A DNA stretch of 64,000 bases from Neckera pumila (taxonomy: Eukaryota; Streptophyta; Bryopsida; Hypnales; Neckeraceae): the NCBI GenBank assembly GCA_963969595.1, contig OZ018410.1, positions 36,933,413-36,997,412 on the forward strand. The letters run 5' to 3'. The position numbers and the translations under genes were made by a program. Positions 12,977-23,226 of the stretch are shown one piece after another (the stretch's first letter is position 1; each line of letters starts with the position of its first letter). The notes below the pieces were generated by a model, which was not told the origin of the DNA, did no database searches, and saw only the letters and a list, made by a program, of their open reading frames with translations.

Positions 12977-13585
12977 CTATGTTATGCAAAAATCTTTGAA
13001 TGTTTCAAATCGGCCGATAGTAAGATTACAGTACCCAACTGTATATTTGGACCGAAAAGGAACAGGAAATTGATAAATTGATATCTCAAGATGTACCGTA
13101 TATAATAAAAAATATGAGAGTCTATGGGAACACATAAATGATTTTAGTACACCTAAAGACAATCCTTTGAAAATTCATAACTTATTTATTTGATGTTCAA
13201 ATAATGCTTTGAAATTACTTTTAATTGTCCATAAAATCCAGTAAAAAACATTTATGTGTAATAATTATAACTATGATCAATTATACTCAGTTGATTGAAA
13301 GATTGTCCTATTTGACTATTCTAATCTTTTTAATGGTATAGTCAAATCATTTGTCCATTTCCCTACAACTTTGGGCCTGTCTATCAATTGGTACGGTCAA
13401 TTTTTGTGGATCTCATTTCGGATGACAATTTGATTGAAAAAAATTCAGAAGGGTCTGGATTTTGATAAACAAATGTTGGGTGCTCAAGGATTAATACAAA
13501 CCTTCACTGAGGATTATATATAAGATAATTCTCAACAATTGAGATGGATTTAATGTCGAGTCCCAATAATTCATCACAAATGTCC
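12977..13585. other. AT-rich intergenic DNA
   Basis: No coding signal, RNA gene or clear repeat boundary is visible between the two inverted-repeat elements. Confidence 0.3.
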
Positions 13586-13881
13586 CATTAGGAAAAATTT
13601 CAGCCCTCCAGAAGGCCGCTAAGGAATTGATTTACGGGACCCCTTTGGTGCAATTTCAGAATGAATAAAAATTTAATTTTTATTAAAAAAATAATTTTTT
13701 TGGAAAAAAAATATTTAAAAAATATTAAAAAAATAAAAATCTGATGTGGCACTAATAGTGCCACGTCAGCACCCTATTTTTAAATATTAAAAAATAATTT
13801 TTGATTTTGATTTTTTTCCATAATTGCACCGGGCGGGTGCCAAACTCACGGCCTTCTGGAGGGCTGAAATTTTTCCTAATG
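13586..13881. mobile_element. TIR element (MITE), 296 bp, with internal hairpin
   Basis: The ends are perfect inverted repeats of 33 bp: CATTAGGAAAAATTTCAGCC at the left continues through CCTCCAGAAGGCCG, and the complement closes the right end. The interior is A/T-rich and also self-complementary around GTGGCACTAATAGTGCCAC. I see no clear target duplication. The termini resemble those of the 1.27-kb element at 25673-26939 (CATTAG, then AGCCCTC-AGAGGGC), so the two probably belong to one superfamily. Confidence 0.8.
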
Positions 13882-15494
13882 ATATTTGTACCTTTTGCAA
13901 ATATGAGGGCATAAAAAGAGAGACAACATTACAAATTATAATGCTTTTTTAACTATCCAATGAATGGTGACAAATTTGCCTCAAAAATTACATTTGGCAT
14001 TATGATTCTACATTCAGTCTAATTAGTACATTTGAGTTGGTGTGGACATCTTTCTTTTAACCTTGTCTCTTGTTCTTGCGCAATGTTTGTGGCATTGGTT
14101 GTTCTTTGGCTGATTTTGGATGCAACGTATAATTAACGTACATCAATCTAACTTAATTTGCTTTGGGAATTGGGAGTGCTATGATTTGGTGTGGAATTCG
14201 AGAGTGGTGTACAAAATTGGACTTTGCTTCTATCTCACTTTTCTGTACTTGCTTGACATAATTCGAGTTTTTGATTCGAGGATTATAATGATGAATTGAG
14301 TTTTGGTTATTCTTAACTCATCTTCTATGCAAACTTGCTACTTAGAGTTTTGGTGCAGGGAACAATACGATCACACATTGTCTTCTCGCAGAGTACAATC
14401 GCCTAGTACAGAGGCACTGTTCAAGATGTCCTAGGAATTGAGGCACTCACTTACCAGCAAAACCTACTATCGACATTTTTTGTTGCTTCTCACTCATCAG
14501 AGGTTGAAAATGATCTAATGTTAGTAGCCAAGTCGGTCCCACGTTTTGTTGTTGTGACTTTTTTCACTCGCCCCACATTTTGACACTATTTCAGAGAATG
14601 AAAAGCAACAAGGTTCCCAGTAGTGACCATAGCTGAGCAAGAAGAAGCCAGCATATCTACGCACAAAGGTTTGACAACATTCTTATTTGTTGGTTTAGGA
14701 GATTGAACACAATCTCCTAAGATGGAACCCACAATTGCCGGGACTCTCAACTAGCAGCATCCAAGCTACCACAAGCATGTGCCATTCTTTCATGCGGGGA
14801 CTATAATAGTGAACTGTAGAAGAATCCCGACTGCAAGTTAATGCCTTAAGGTAGTATGCTCTTAAAGCGACCAATTAAGCCTACCTAACTCATCATTGAC
14901 TGTAGAACATACTTCAAGCAACATGTCAGTCCTTCCTAGATAGGGTTCGCAATTAGAACACGGTTGATTTTAGGTGTAGTTACCTTACTTAATCCAAGTG
15001 CTGCATGGGTCAACTATCAAGGTTCCGGCCTTCTGGGTAGTCCACACAGTTACACTCTCATTCACAGAATATAACCCATATGGTTCGCAAGCTCAACTTC
15101 CTCACTGGAGTATATAAGCAGAGCAACTTCGGAAGAGTACTCACACAGCCGGGTGCTCAGCACAGAGCGAACTATTCTTTCGCCTTTTACTAAAGAATAC
15201 CGTGCGCTGGGTACACGTACCGGCATACCCTATTTTTTGGAACGCCCCTCACGGGGCCCAACCAACTAAACCCTAAATAGGACTATCCAGTATTTGGCAT
15301 ATACCGGTTACTTGTCGACAGTAAAGTAATGCAAAGAGCCCCCGGTATACCCATAACATTCAGTAGCTCTACAGTCATTGTGGTATAGTCCACACCCCAA
15401 CAGTGTTTCATCAGTAGTTACTGATGAATTAGACAAGTGCAGGATGTAGAGGCACACCATCCCTGTATAACCAAGGCAATATCAACACAAGCTA
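13882..15494. other. Possible LTR remnant or old promoter region; no gene
   Basis: From about 14340 the base composition becomes mixed and less AT-rich. A TATATAAG box at 15111-15118 is followed by a Ser/Arg-codon-free, stop-rich stretch ending in ACGCCCCTCACGGGGC. This looks like a pol II promoter of the kind found in LTRs. I could not find a matching second LTR, a primer-binding site or reverse-transcriptase sequence, so the assignment stays weak. Confidence 0.2.
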
Positions 15495-15764
15495 CACTAA
15501 AAATGATATTTAGTGTTGGCAACACTAATTACGAACCTTGACACTAAATATCATAAGTAAGTAACACTAAATCTAATTTCTAACACTAAATATGCTCTAT
15601 GGTAAATCTGAAATCTGAAAAGGTTTACATTTAGTGTTAGAACATGTTAAAAAAATGAGCACGTTAAAAAAATGAACTAAATCCGCTACAATTCAGATTT
15701 AGTGTTGTGGCTGGTAGGGGGTAAAACACTAAATGTCATACTACACTAAATATCATTTTTAGTG
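15495..15764. mobile_element. Pogo-type (Tc1/mariner) MITE, 270 bp
   Basis: Terminal inverted repeats of 22 bp begin CACTAAAAATGATATTTAGT at each end, and both ends are flanked by TA (15493-15494 and 15765-15766), the Tc1/mariner target duplication. Just inside the left end it shares AGTGTTGGCAACACTAATT with the 2.7-kb element at 52658-55357. It is therefore probably a non-autonomous relative of that transposon. Several internal AACACTAAAT/ATTTAGTGTT blocks repeat the terminal motif. Confidence 0.85.
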
Positions 15765-15766
15765 TA

Positions 15767-17400
15767 CTGAATGTTATGCCCTTGGAGAAAACGCAAGAAC
15801 ATTTTATTTGCTACATTTGCAAATTCTGATTTCATGTTTGCAGTCAGAGGCTCCAAATTAGCTACACAAAATAGTGAAATTAGGTTGTTCCACACTATTT
15901 TTTTTGATACCTCACACTATAGAAATATTCATTGTTTTTGTACAAGGAATCTTTCAATTTAGAGCCATGTGTATGGCATAGATTTGTGCATCAATTCAAG
16001 GCTTGGTTTAGAGAGTGGCATGAGTCTCCATGTGGAATAAGCATTGATCCATGAGGTGAATATCTCAGGTAAGGCAACCTAATTGAGAAGGCAACCTAAT
16101 TGCACTATTTTCTATAGGAGAGGTGTTAACAATTGATTAAAGACGGCACAAAATAGGGGGTCTTTTTTTTCACATTCACCATAGGCTTTACCTCCGCAAG
16201 AGGCTCGTTGCACTACTTTAGACTGGACCCTCTTAGCCCCTAAAAGTCCCATTGTTTCCTTGGCGGATTGTTGTGGTTTTAATATTTGTTGCAATTTTCT
16301 AAAATTATTAGTGAAGATAAGAAACATATTAGCTTGCAACTAACAAAACTAAGTACAAATTTGAAAAGTTTTCATTCACACAACCATACCATGACTTAAG
16401 TATGAATGAACAAAATCCAAAAGTGGATATATGAAAAAGATGTACTATATATGTAACCATGGAAGTTTGAGAAAAAAATTAGTTGTGATTTGAAAGAAAA
16501 TTAATTTCAAAGTTAGCTATGTATGATTTGGAATTATTTTATCTTTTGTCAAATTTTTCTCAAACTTTGAAAATACTTTTATGCCTTGGTTTATTGGTAT
16601 ACACCATTTGAGATTGTTATGCACAAACATTGGAAATTGACATTTATAGAATTTAAAATATCAACAGTTTGACAAATATGCAAATGATGCTGGTTTGCAC
16701 AATATTAAATTTTTGTTTTTGAATTAAGACTATGGGATTGCATTAGCCATTGTAGAGAGAGTATAGGTTGCAACATGAACCATTGTTTGATGCACATACT
16801 TGATCCAACAATTCCAAAAAAAATTAATTAACCATTGTCTATTTCATCAAAAAACTAAGTTCTTTTCAAGATTAGTGTAATTTTTGGCAATTTCCATCTC
16901 AACTTGCATCTAAAATTCACCAAATCTTTCTTATCATAGTGAATTATATAAGTCCAATGGATCAGTAGGGAGTATAAAGGACCAATAGGAACCAATAGGG
17001 CCATTAGAGTTGAAAATATCAAAAAGAGGCTTTCTCATCCTAAAGTAGGAGGCTTGAGTTGTAAGCAGGCATTTAGAATTGCCTTGTAGAACTATCAAAA
17101 ATAGTGCGGAGAGTTTCAAAAATGCATCACAACTTGTTCAATGCGCTTTTGCTTTTTTAATTGTGTTTTTAAATTCCTTTGAATAAAATATACCTTTATG
17201 AAAGGCTAAAATAAATAAAAGCATGTTGTGAGTCAATCATTCTTTGAGAGCCAAAATCATAGAAACATCTTAAGTTTGAAGTGCTCCATTCAAAGGCTGA
17301 TTTTGATTGAAGATTGGTCTAGTCTATGAGCACCAATAGCTACCTACGCACTTTCACTTTGAAAATTTATAGTTAATCCACTCTAAGTCAGAAAATTGTG
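15767..17400. other. AT-rich intergenic DNA
   Basis: No convincing gene. A short GC-richer patch at 16140-16260 resembles patches at about 27560-27690 and 30165-30245 (all contain GGCC-rich blocks beside GCAAG and AGGGGGT-like motifs), so it may be a fragment of a dispersed repeat. Confidence 0.3.
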
Positions 17401-17715
17401 ATTTAAATTGTCAATGAACTATTTTTCTTTTCTCTTTCTACCAAAAATATGTGAAAAAATGTTACGCTCTGCTGAGTTTCCTAAAGAGGTCCATTATCCC
17501 TTTTATGGTCGGTTTATGAGCCTCCTACCTTACAGGCCACCGTTCATCAGCCCCAAATTTACGCTGACGTCAACCTTGCCCGCCTGTGGCCGGATAGACG
17601 CGCGTAGTGGCGATGCTCTAGTAAGCTCGGCTTAAAATTGCATAGGCCCTTACCTTGAAATTTCGCAGTCCAAATCGTGAGCTTCGACCCCTCATAACTT
17701 AGTTGTATTTGTATT

Positions 17716-18080
17716 TTAGGTGTAGATAGGCTTGCGCCAAGACATGTCTTCGCCCGTCCACAGCAGTTGCAGCGTCTCGATCAGCAAGAGCAGAATCATG
17801 GCCACAAATGCCATAGCCGCGAAGCGAAGCCGTCCATGAACAACTGCAGGGCAAACTAAAAGCCTTGCACCCTAGAAAGCAAGTGCAACCATCTAGCTAG
17901 TCTTTTTCCGCCTTCGCAAATGAAGACTCTCTCGATCCGTCTTCAATTCAACGACTGTGGATGGAGATTCTCGCCGACGGCCACGACTATAGTCTCTTAC
18001 TTGAATTATATCAGCACACGTGCCCGCCTCCGCAGATGCATGGCAGTGCCGGAAGGCGCATCTCGACTTTCCTCTGGCAG
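17716..18080 (-). CDS. Possible single-helix membrane protein (LHC-like?), terminal exon
   Basis: The firm part is a terminal exon at 17716-17843 preceded by a good acceptor (TTTGCCCTGCAG). In the only long frame it reads VHGRLRFAAMAFVAMILLLL, then IETLQLLWTGEDMS and WRKPIYT-stop, that is one membrane helix opening with H-x-R. This recalls the single LHC-motif helix of stress-enhanced or one-helix proteins (N-x-R-x-A-M), but the glutamate partner is not visible and an extra residue separates R from A-M. The upstream exon is uncertain; a frame with LPEESRDAPSGTAMHLRRRA at about 18020-18085 could join in phase at a GTGTGC donor. The gene is divergent from the one starting at 18398. Confidence 0.3.
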
Positions 18081-18397
18081 GTCCATTTTTTAATTTCACC
18101 ATCCAATCCTCCACCGTTAAATCTTCCTCGATCCACCTGCTGACTCTGGTAGTAGAGAAATTCTTAAGAATGCATTTAAGTTATAAATCGATTGATCATG
18201 ACGATGTACTGTTGTGTGACGCAATGCTGTGCTTGTTGAGCAGCTCTTGTGGAAGTACGTTACTGTCTCGCTTCCGCTTCGGCCAACTTGGCCTTCTCGG
18301 CCGACTTCTCGATCGGTTTCGATCTTTTTGGTGAGGTTATTAAGTTCTGGATCGGGAAGTGCTGGCGCCGTGCGTTTCCGAGCGTTTAATTGAAGCC

Positions 18398-19996
18398 ATG
18401 GCGTCCGGCGGTGAGGTAATTCATTTTCTTGATTGCGTGATGTTGATGAGCTAGATTGTGATGATAATCAGGTCACTTGTGGTGCAATTGGAGAATTATT
18501 CGTGGTTTCGTCGTGTGCATCGGTGTGAGTTTCTTTTTCCTTTTCTCGGAAATCCATAGAGATTTCATTTCGATATCATAGAGTACGAACTGCAGCAAAC
18601 GGAGCTACCGGCAGCGACTGGATACGCCGCTTTTTTTTCGTTTTTTTTTCGCGCTTCGGTTTAAGTTTGAGAGTCAGCTGTGAACATTTGCTTTGAGGGA
18701 GTCGTGAGCGCGAACTGATTTTGAGAGGGGGTTTCTAAACTGTTTGCTTGTTGTTTGGTTTTTAGACACTTGATTTGTGCGGGTCTTTTGGTGTGATTGG
18801 CAGGTTCACTTGAGTGTAAGTGCGAAGTCATTAGTTGTGTGTTGAACCTTGAGCTGTTTAATGAACGTCGAGCTGAAAGTTTAAGCGCTGTTGCAGTACA
18901 AATTGACAGCATTCTTTGGAAATTTCTCGTGGTAGTTAATTGAATTTGGTATGCCATTTCCGTACCAGTACTAAGTGAAATTTTGTTTCAGCCATGTTTC
19001 CTTGCGTGGGACCATGTTTGGAGCATGATACTTAAGCATTTTGCGAGATACTCAGCAGATTGCTAATGAGCAGAAATACCTATGTGACTGTTTTTTTATT
19101 GTAATTTTGTTCAGGATTTTCAGATTATCGTTGCAGGAATTCATTCATGTACATTTTTGCAAAATTTCGATCTGTAGTGGATAATTACCTCCCATTTGAG
19201 ACATCACTGTTTTCTTTCTTCCTTCCTCTGCACGCGCTTTCCCAAGTTCGGCTACTGAGACGACGCATTGGTGTAGGTTGCCAAGTACGACAGTCAGACA
19301 ATGGACTCTCTCGCTTCGCACTCGGAGGGAGAACCGCAATCCACCTTGACAAAGCAGGAGCCTAGTCGCAGTCAGCCGATCGCAGCAGATGAAGTCGTCC
19401 CGAATGACGGTGAGAACGACGTGAGCAAATCCAAGAAGTCACATGGAGTCCATAACCGGAAGAGTTCCAGTCCGTCACACCGCAGCGGTGGCAGCCATGG
19501 CTTTCTACCAGGGCTCATGAAGAAGATTGGCTCCGGCAGTCATGCTTTCACGAAGAAGGCCGGCTCCGGAAGCCACGAAGTCAAGAATGTCGGTGACGGA
19601 GAACACCAGCACCAGCATCATCATCGCCACGGCACTCGAGACAAAGAAACTTTTGGATCCGAGGACGCAGACCGAGAGCATCGCGACTTGTTTGGCAGTG
19701 GAGACGTGGAATATCAACAAAATGTCGAAAGGGCGAACTCGCTGTTCGGTTTCGAGGACACGAATTTTGAGCGCGGGGAGAAAGGGCATGACCTCTTCGG
19801 CAGCGACGATCCCGACACACTGAGCTTCCGCGAGAAGATGAACATTGTCGGTCCCGATGATGCTGATGCCGACGAGATTGAACGGACAAGCAACGTTTTC
19901 GGCGATGCGAATGCGGAAGACAGCGACGACGAGGTCGGCTCTGAAGACAACCTCAAACGTAAGAAGGTTCACCATGGGCATTCTGTTCTTGACTAA
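18398..19996 (+). CDS. Intrinsically disordered acidic repeat protein, 245 aa
   Basis: Exon 1 (18398-18415) encodes only MASGGE; after an 861-bp GT-AG intron, exon 2 (19277-19996) continues in phase with VAKYDSQTMDSLASHSEGEP and runs to a stop. The protein is polar throughout, with no membrane helix, signal peptide or cysteine. Residues 89-107 hold a double KIGSGSHAF/KAGSGSHEV repeat, 116-124 a histidine cluster (HQHQHHHRH), and 131-218 six copies of a [L/V/F]-F/V-G-x-x-D motif (TFGSED, LFGSGD, LFGFED, LFGSDD, IVGPDD, VFGDAN) spaced about 17 residues apart. The end is acidic and then Lys/His-rich. I know no family with this arrangement; histidine- and Asp-rich disorder could suit metal binding or hydration protection, but that is a guess. 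An alternative start is the internal ATG at 19301. Confidence 0.75.
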
Positions 19997-19999
19997 CTT

Positions 20000-21707
20000 A
20001 AGCTGGTGGCGTTATGCGGTCACAACTTTTTTCATGACCAGATCATTCTTGTCATTTCTTTGGTGAGATTACTCCTTGGTCTCCTTCGGGGGTCTGAAAA
20101 TCATAACTATGGCATAGTTGAATGAGTGACAATTAGTGTGCTACAGCCAATTATAATGTGCTAAGAGTACATGATATTCCAGATGTCATTTTAGAGGTCA
20201 CATTAATGAGGTTCGAGTGTATGTAGCTGTGCACATATCAGGCAACTTTGAATGTGTGTTTTTTGTTCTAATAAGTGTGTTTGAGTCATGCTGTATAAAT
20301 TGGCGCCATATGATCTTGAAATGGTCAACTATCTTCGAACATTGGTTAAGACGCTGGATTCTTTCAAATGGTAGATGCAGCATTTTCATTGAACTTTCAG
20401 CGAAGTGACTAGCAATGGTGAAATTTTGACAACCTGAGAATGATGGGAGAAGCAAATTCTGCAAGGTTAGAACTCATTCCCCTTAAATGGGACACTTCCA
20501 TCTCCTCGTACATCTTGGATCTTGCAGAGCAAGTAATTCCTCTATGAAACTCCCTCAATATGTTGGTGTTTGGTTGTCTACGGTATCTTTTTCCAAAATA
20601 TGAGTTTGTTGGCTTGTGCTAAATGGTAGCTCTTTTCTGAAAATCTCTGTGTCGACTGAAGTTGTCTTGAACGCATACGAAGAAGTATGCGGTTGAATTG
20701 AGTTGATATCTGCGAACAAGAATTCTTTTTGAAGTCCATGTAGGGTTTTCATGCAAATAATCGGGATACTTGTATGCATGCTATATAATCAAAACAGAAC
20801 TGAGACTATTAGAGCATGTGCAATTTAACTGTTGAAGGATTAATATGAAGAACCTTGTATCAATGTTTATTTGAATACTTTCAAGTGAGAGGATCATTGT
20901 ATGTATTATGTGCAGTTCTTTCTCTCATCTTGAGTCTTCTTGGTAATAGTAAGAGTAATAGAAGACTCAAGATGTGCTTCAGATTTGTTTGCACTCAATG
21001 TTGAAAGTGAGTTTAGTGAAACTCTCAAGGATGAATCTTGATACATCTTTGAACTAGAATTCTTTTGCTAACTCCACTTCTAACACCATGTACAAACACC
21101 CCTTTTTATCCTTGTAAGTATGTTTCCACTTGGAGTTTGAAAACTCTTGGTATTAAATGATAGTACCCCTTTGTTTTTACATTATTTTTATTTAACCTCA
21201 ATGTTGGATGTTTGGATCTTGGTCAACCATGCTCAATGAAGTAGTTATGAATTGAACATGATTTTCTTCTTTCAATATGAGACTTCTTTTGAGGTTATGA
21301 AGGGAAATATTGATCTTGGATTTATTAATAGGTATGATAACTACCTATTAATAACTGTATTATAACTTGATTCCTTAATGCTCTGCTATCCCAGTTTGAA
21401 ATAGTGAATAAAGAGGTGGCAAATTTGATTAAATTGAGATTAATATAATATGTTTGGCATAAGTTACATGACATTTTGGATATAAAAAATATTTTGATAC
21501 TTTTCGAATGCCATTTTTGGCGTTTAAGCACTTGGTGCTAGAATTAACTCTATTTTTACAATTTGAAGTGCTTTATGTTATTAGAGCCTTGATATTTATT
21601 TGCAAATAAGTAAAATTGGTAATTTATTGGTTGACTTGCGATCATTCATATAAGAAGATGAATGATTTGTAAGGATGTGGTGTATTTACTATTTAGAAAT
21701 ATATAGT
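20000..21707. other. 3' flank of the disordered-protein gene, then AT-rich DNA
   Basis: The first few hundred bases probably hold the 3' UTR of the preceding gene. Beyond that I see only short unsupported frames. The palindrome AAGACTCAAGATG... near 20930-20975 (CATCTTGAGTCTTCT and its complement) is a small inverted repeat. Confidence 0.3.
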
Positions 21708-21919
21708 CACAATAAGAAACTCGCGTTTTAGGTGACATGCTATAATTTTAGTAGACGCATTTTAGTGGACGTAAAATAAAACAACTTGTGTTTTTATGTC
21801 AATAATAACATTCAATGTAACATCATTATTGACATTAAAAAACTTGTTTATTTTGTGTCCACTAAAATGCATTTGCTAAAATTATGCCACGTCACCTAAA
21901 ATGCAAGTTTCTTATTGTG
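21708..21919. mobile_element. MITE related to the 4609-4825 element, 212 bp
   Basis: Starts CACAATAAGAAACTCGCG and ends in the near complement (CAAGTTTCTTATTGTG). The interior repeats the first element's centre: ATGTCAATAATAACATTCAA and TGTAACATCAT match its TGTCAACAATAATATCCAATGTAACATCAT region. The outer C-A-C-A-A replaces CACTA and I see no clean 3-bp duplication, so this is an older, mutated copy. Confidence 0.75.
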
Positions 21920-22422
21920 AAATATAGTGTGTAGAATCCTTATTAGCTAAGATTACCAAACATTGTGGAGAAATTTGGGTATTTCATAAGGTTGCTAAAC
22001 ATTTGTAGGGTGGTATGTGGGATTCATATTCCTCTTTCTCAACACCTTGATATTATCCTCACATTAATTGTTGTAGACTTTTTCTACATAAAGAATTTCC
22101 ATACAGCAATTCTTTCTCAAATTTGTCCATAACTTTTCATTGGAGATTCAAAATTCCAAACGGATTTTTGGAGATGAAACTTATCTTCATTTAGCAACTT
22201 TTTTTAGTTCAAATTTTTTTGAGAAAAGTTATCCTACTATGCTTAAATGAGGTCAAAATTTCTACTTCAAACACAATTCCTACTTTTGACTTAATTATGA
22301 GTGGTTGAGGCTTCACTCCTTCTAATTTACATATCCCAGATAGATTGTTTTACCTCCTACCATCCCAAATGTGTATATATAAATATATATATAGCTTGTA
22401 AACTCACTTGAAAACTCAAAGC

Positions 22423-22508
22423 ATAATTGGTTTTTGTATGAATGCAAAAAAAAACAATAAAAAAAACGAACCAAGTACTTAATTTGCATTCATACAAAAC
22501 CAAATTAT
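22423..22508. repeat. Short perfect-arm hairpin, ~86 bp
   Basis: AATTGGTTTTTGTATGAATG at the left pairs with CATTCATACAAAACCAAATT at the right, separated by an A-rich loop. It may be a small foldback transposon or the apex of a larger one. Confidence 0.6.
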
Positions 22509-22617
22509 ATTTTGGATTTTCAAAATATACAATGTATAGATGTAGAATGTTGTTTTTTGTGTGATTGGTTCAATGGGTGTGGAACGTTAGTTTTCTTTTT
22601 ATTCATTAATCTACCTG

Positions 22618-23226
22618 GTACAGTTGCGACCCGGGGAGATCACTTAAAGGGTCCATTAGGCACTACGTGCGTTAAGATTTTAGACCCCCTATCTTATGTT
22701 CTAAAATGTAAATAAAAAGAAAAGAAAAAAATATGAGTAGATTTTCCTACTTTGAAAGTTTATGTTTTGAATTATTGATAATTTTATTTGTTAATTATAA
22801 TTAGTTACTAATTTTTAAAGTAAAAAGATACATTGCAGAGCTGAAAATAACTTTCACACCTCTAGTTTATATAAGAATTTTTTTTTTTTTTAAATACACA
22901 AAAAATTCTCAAAAATAACTCTCTGTTGAAAGTTCATATTCCTTGAATATTGTTGCCATGGTCATCTAAATGTATTTTCTATAAAAATTTTAGTTGAAAA
23001 ATATGCCATTTTAGTTCATTTTTCAACCTTCTCTAGAAATCATTTAATATGGTATTTGAATTGGGAGTTTTTGGCAATAGAAACCTATAGCCTTTATTAA
23101 ACAATGCTCAAAACTATAGGTTGAAATCATAGTTCATTAAAAAGTAAATAGGGGGGCAAAAAATCACTTGAATACACGTGGTTAGTTATAGATACACTAA
23201 GCAATCTCCCCGGGAGTTGCGACCAA
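22618..23226. mobile_element. TIR-bounded element, ~610 bp (tentative)
   Basis: GTTGCGACCCGGGGAGATCA at the left is mirrored by AATCTCCCCGGGAGTTGCGAC at the right with one insertion. These GC-rich ends stand out sharply from AT-rich surroundings. The interior has no coding potential. I could not define a target duplication. Confidence 0.45.

Noticed and set aside
19505..19981. 158-codon minus-strand frame opposite the disordered-protein gene
   Set aside because: Mirror of the acidic repeat gene (GAC/GAG codons read as Val/Leu); the plus frame has the splice-phase support and the repeat motifs.
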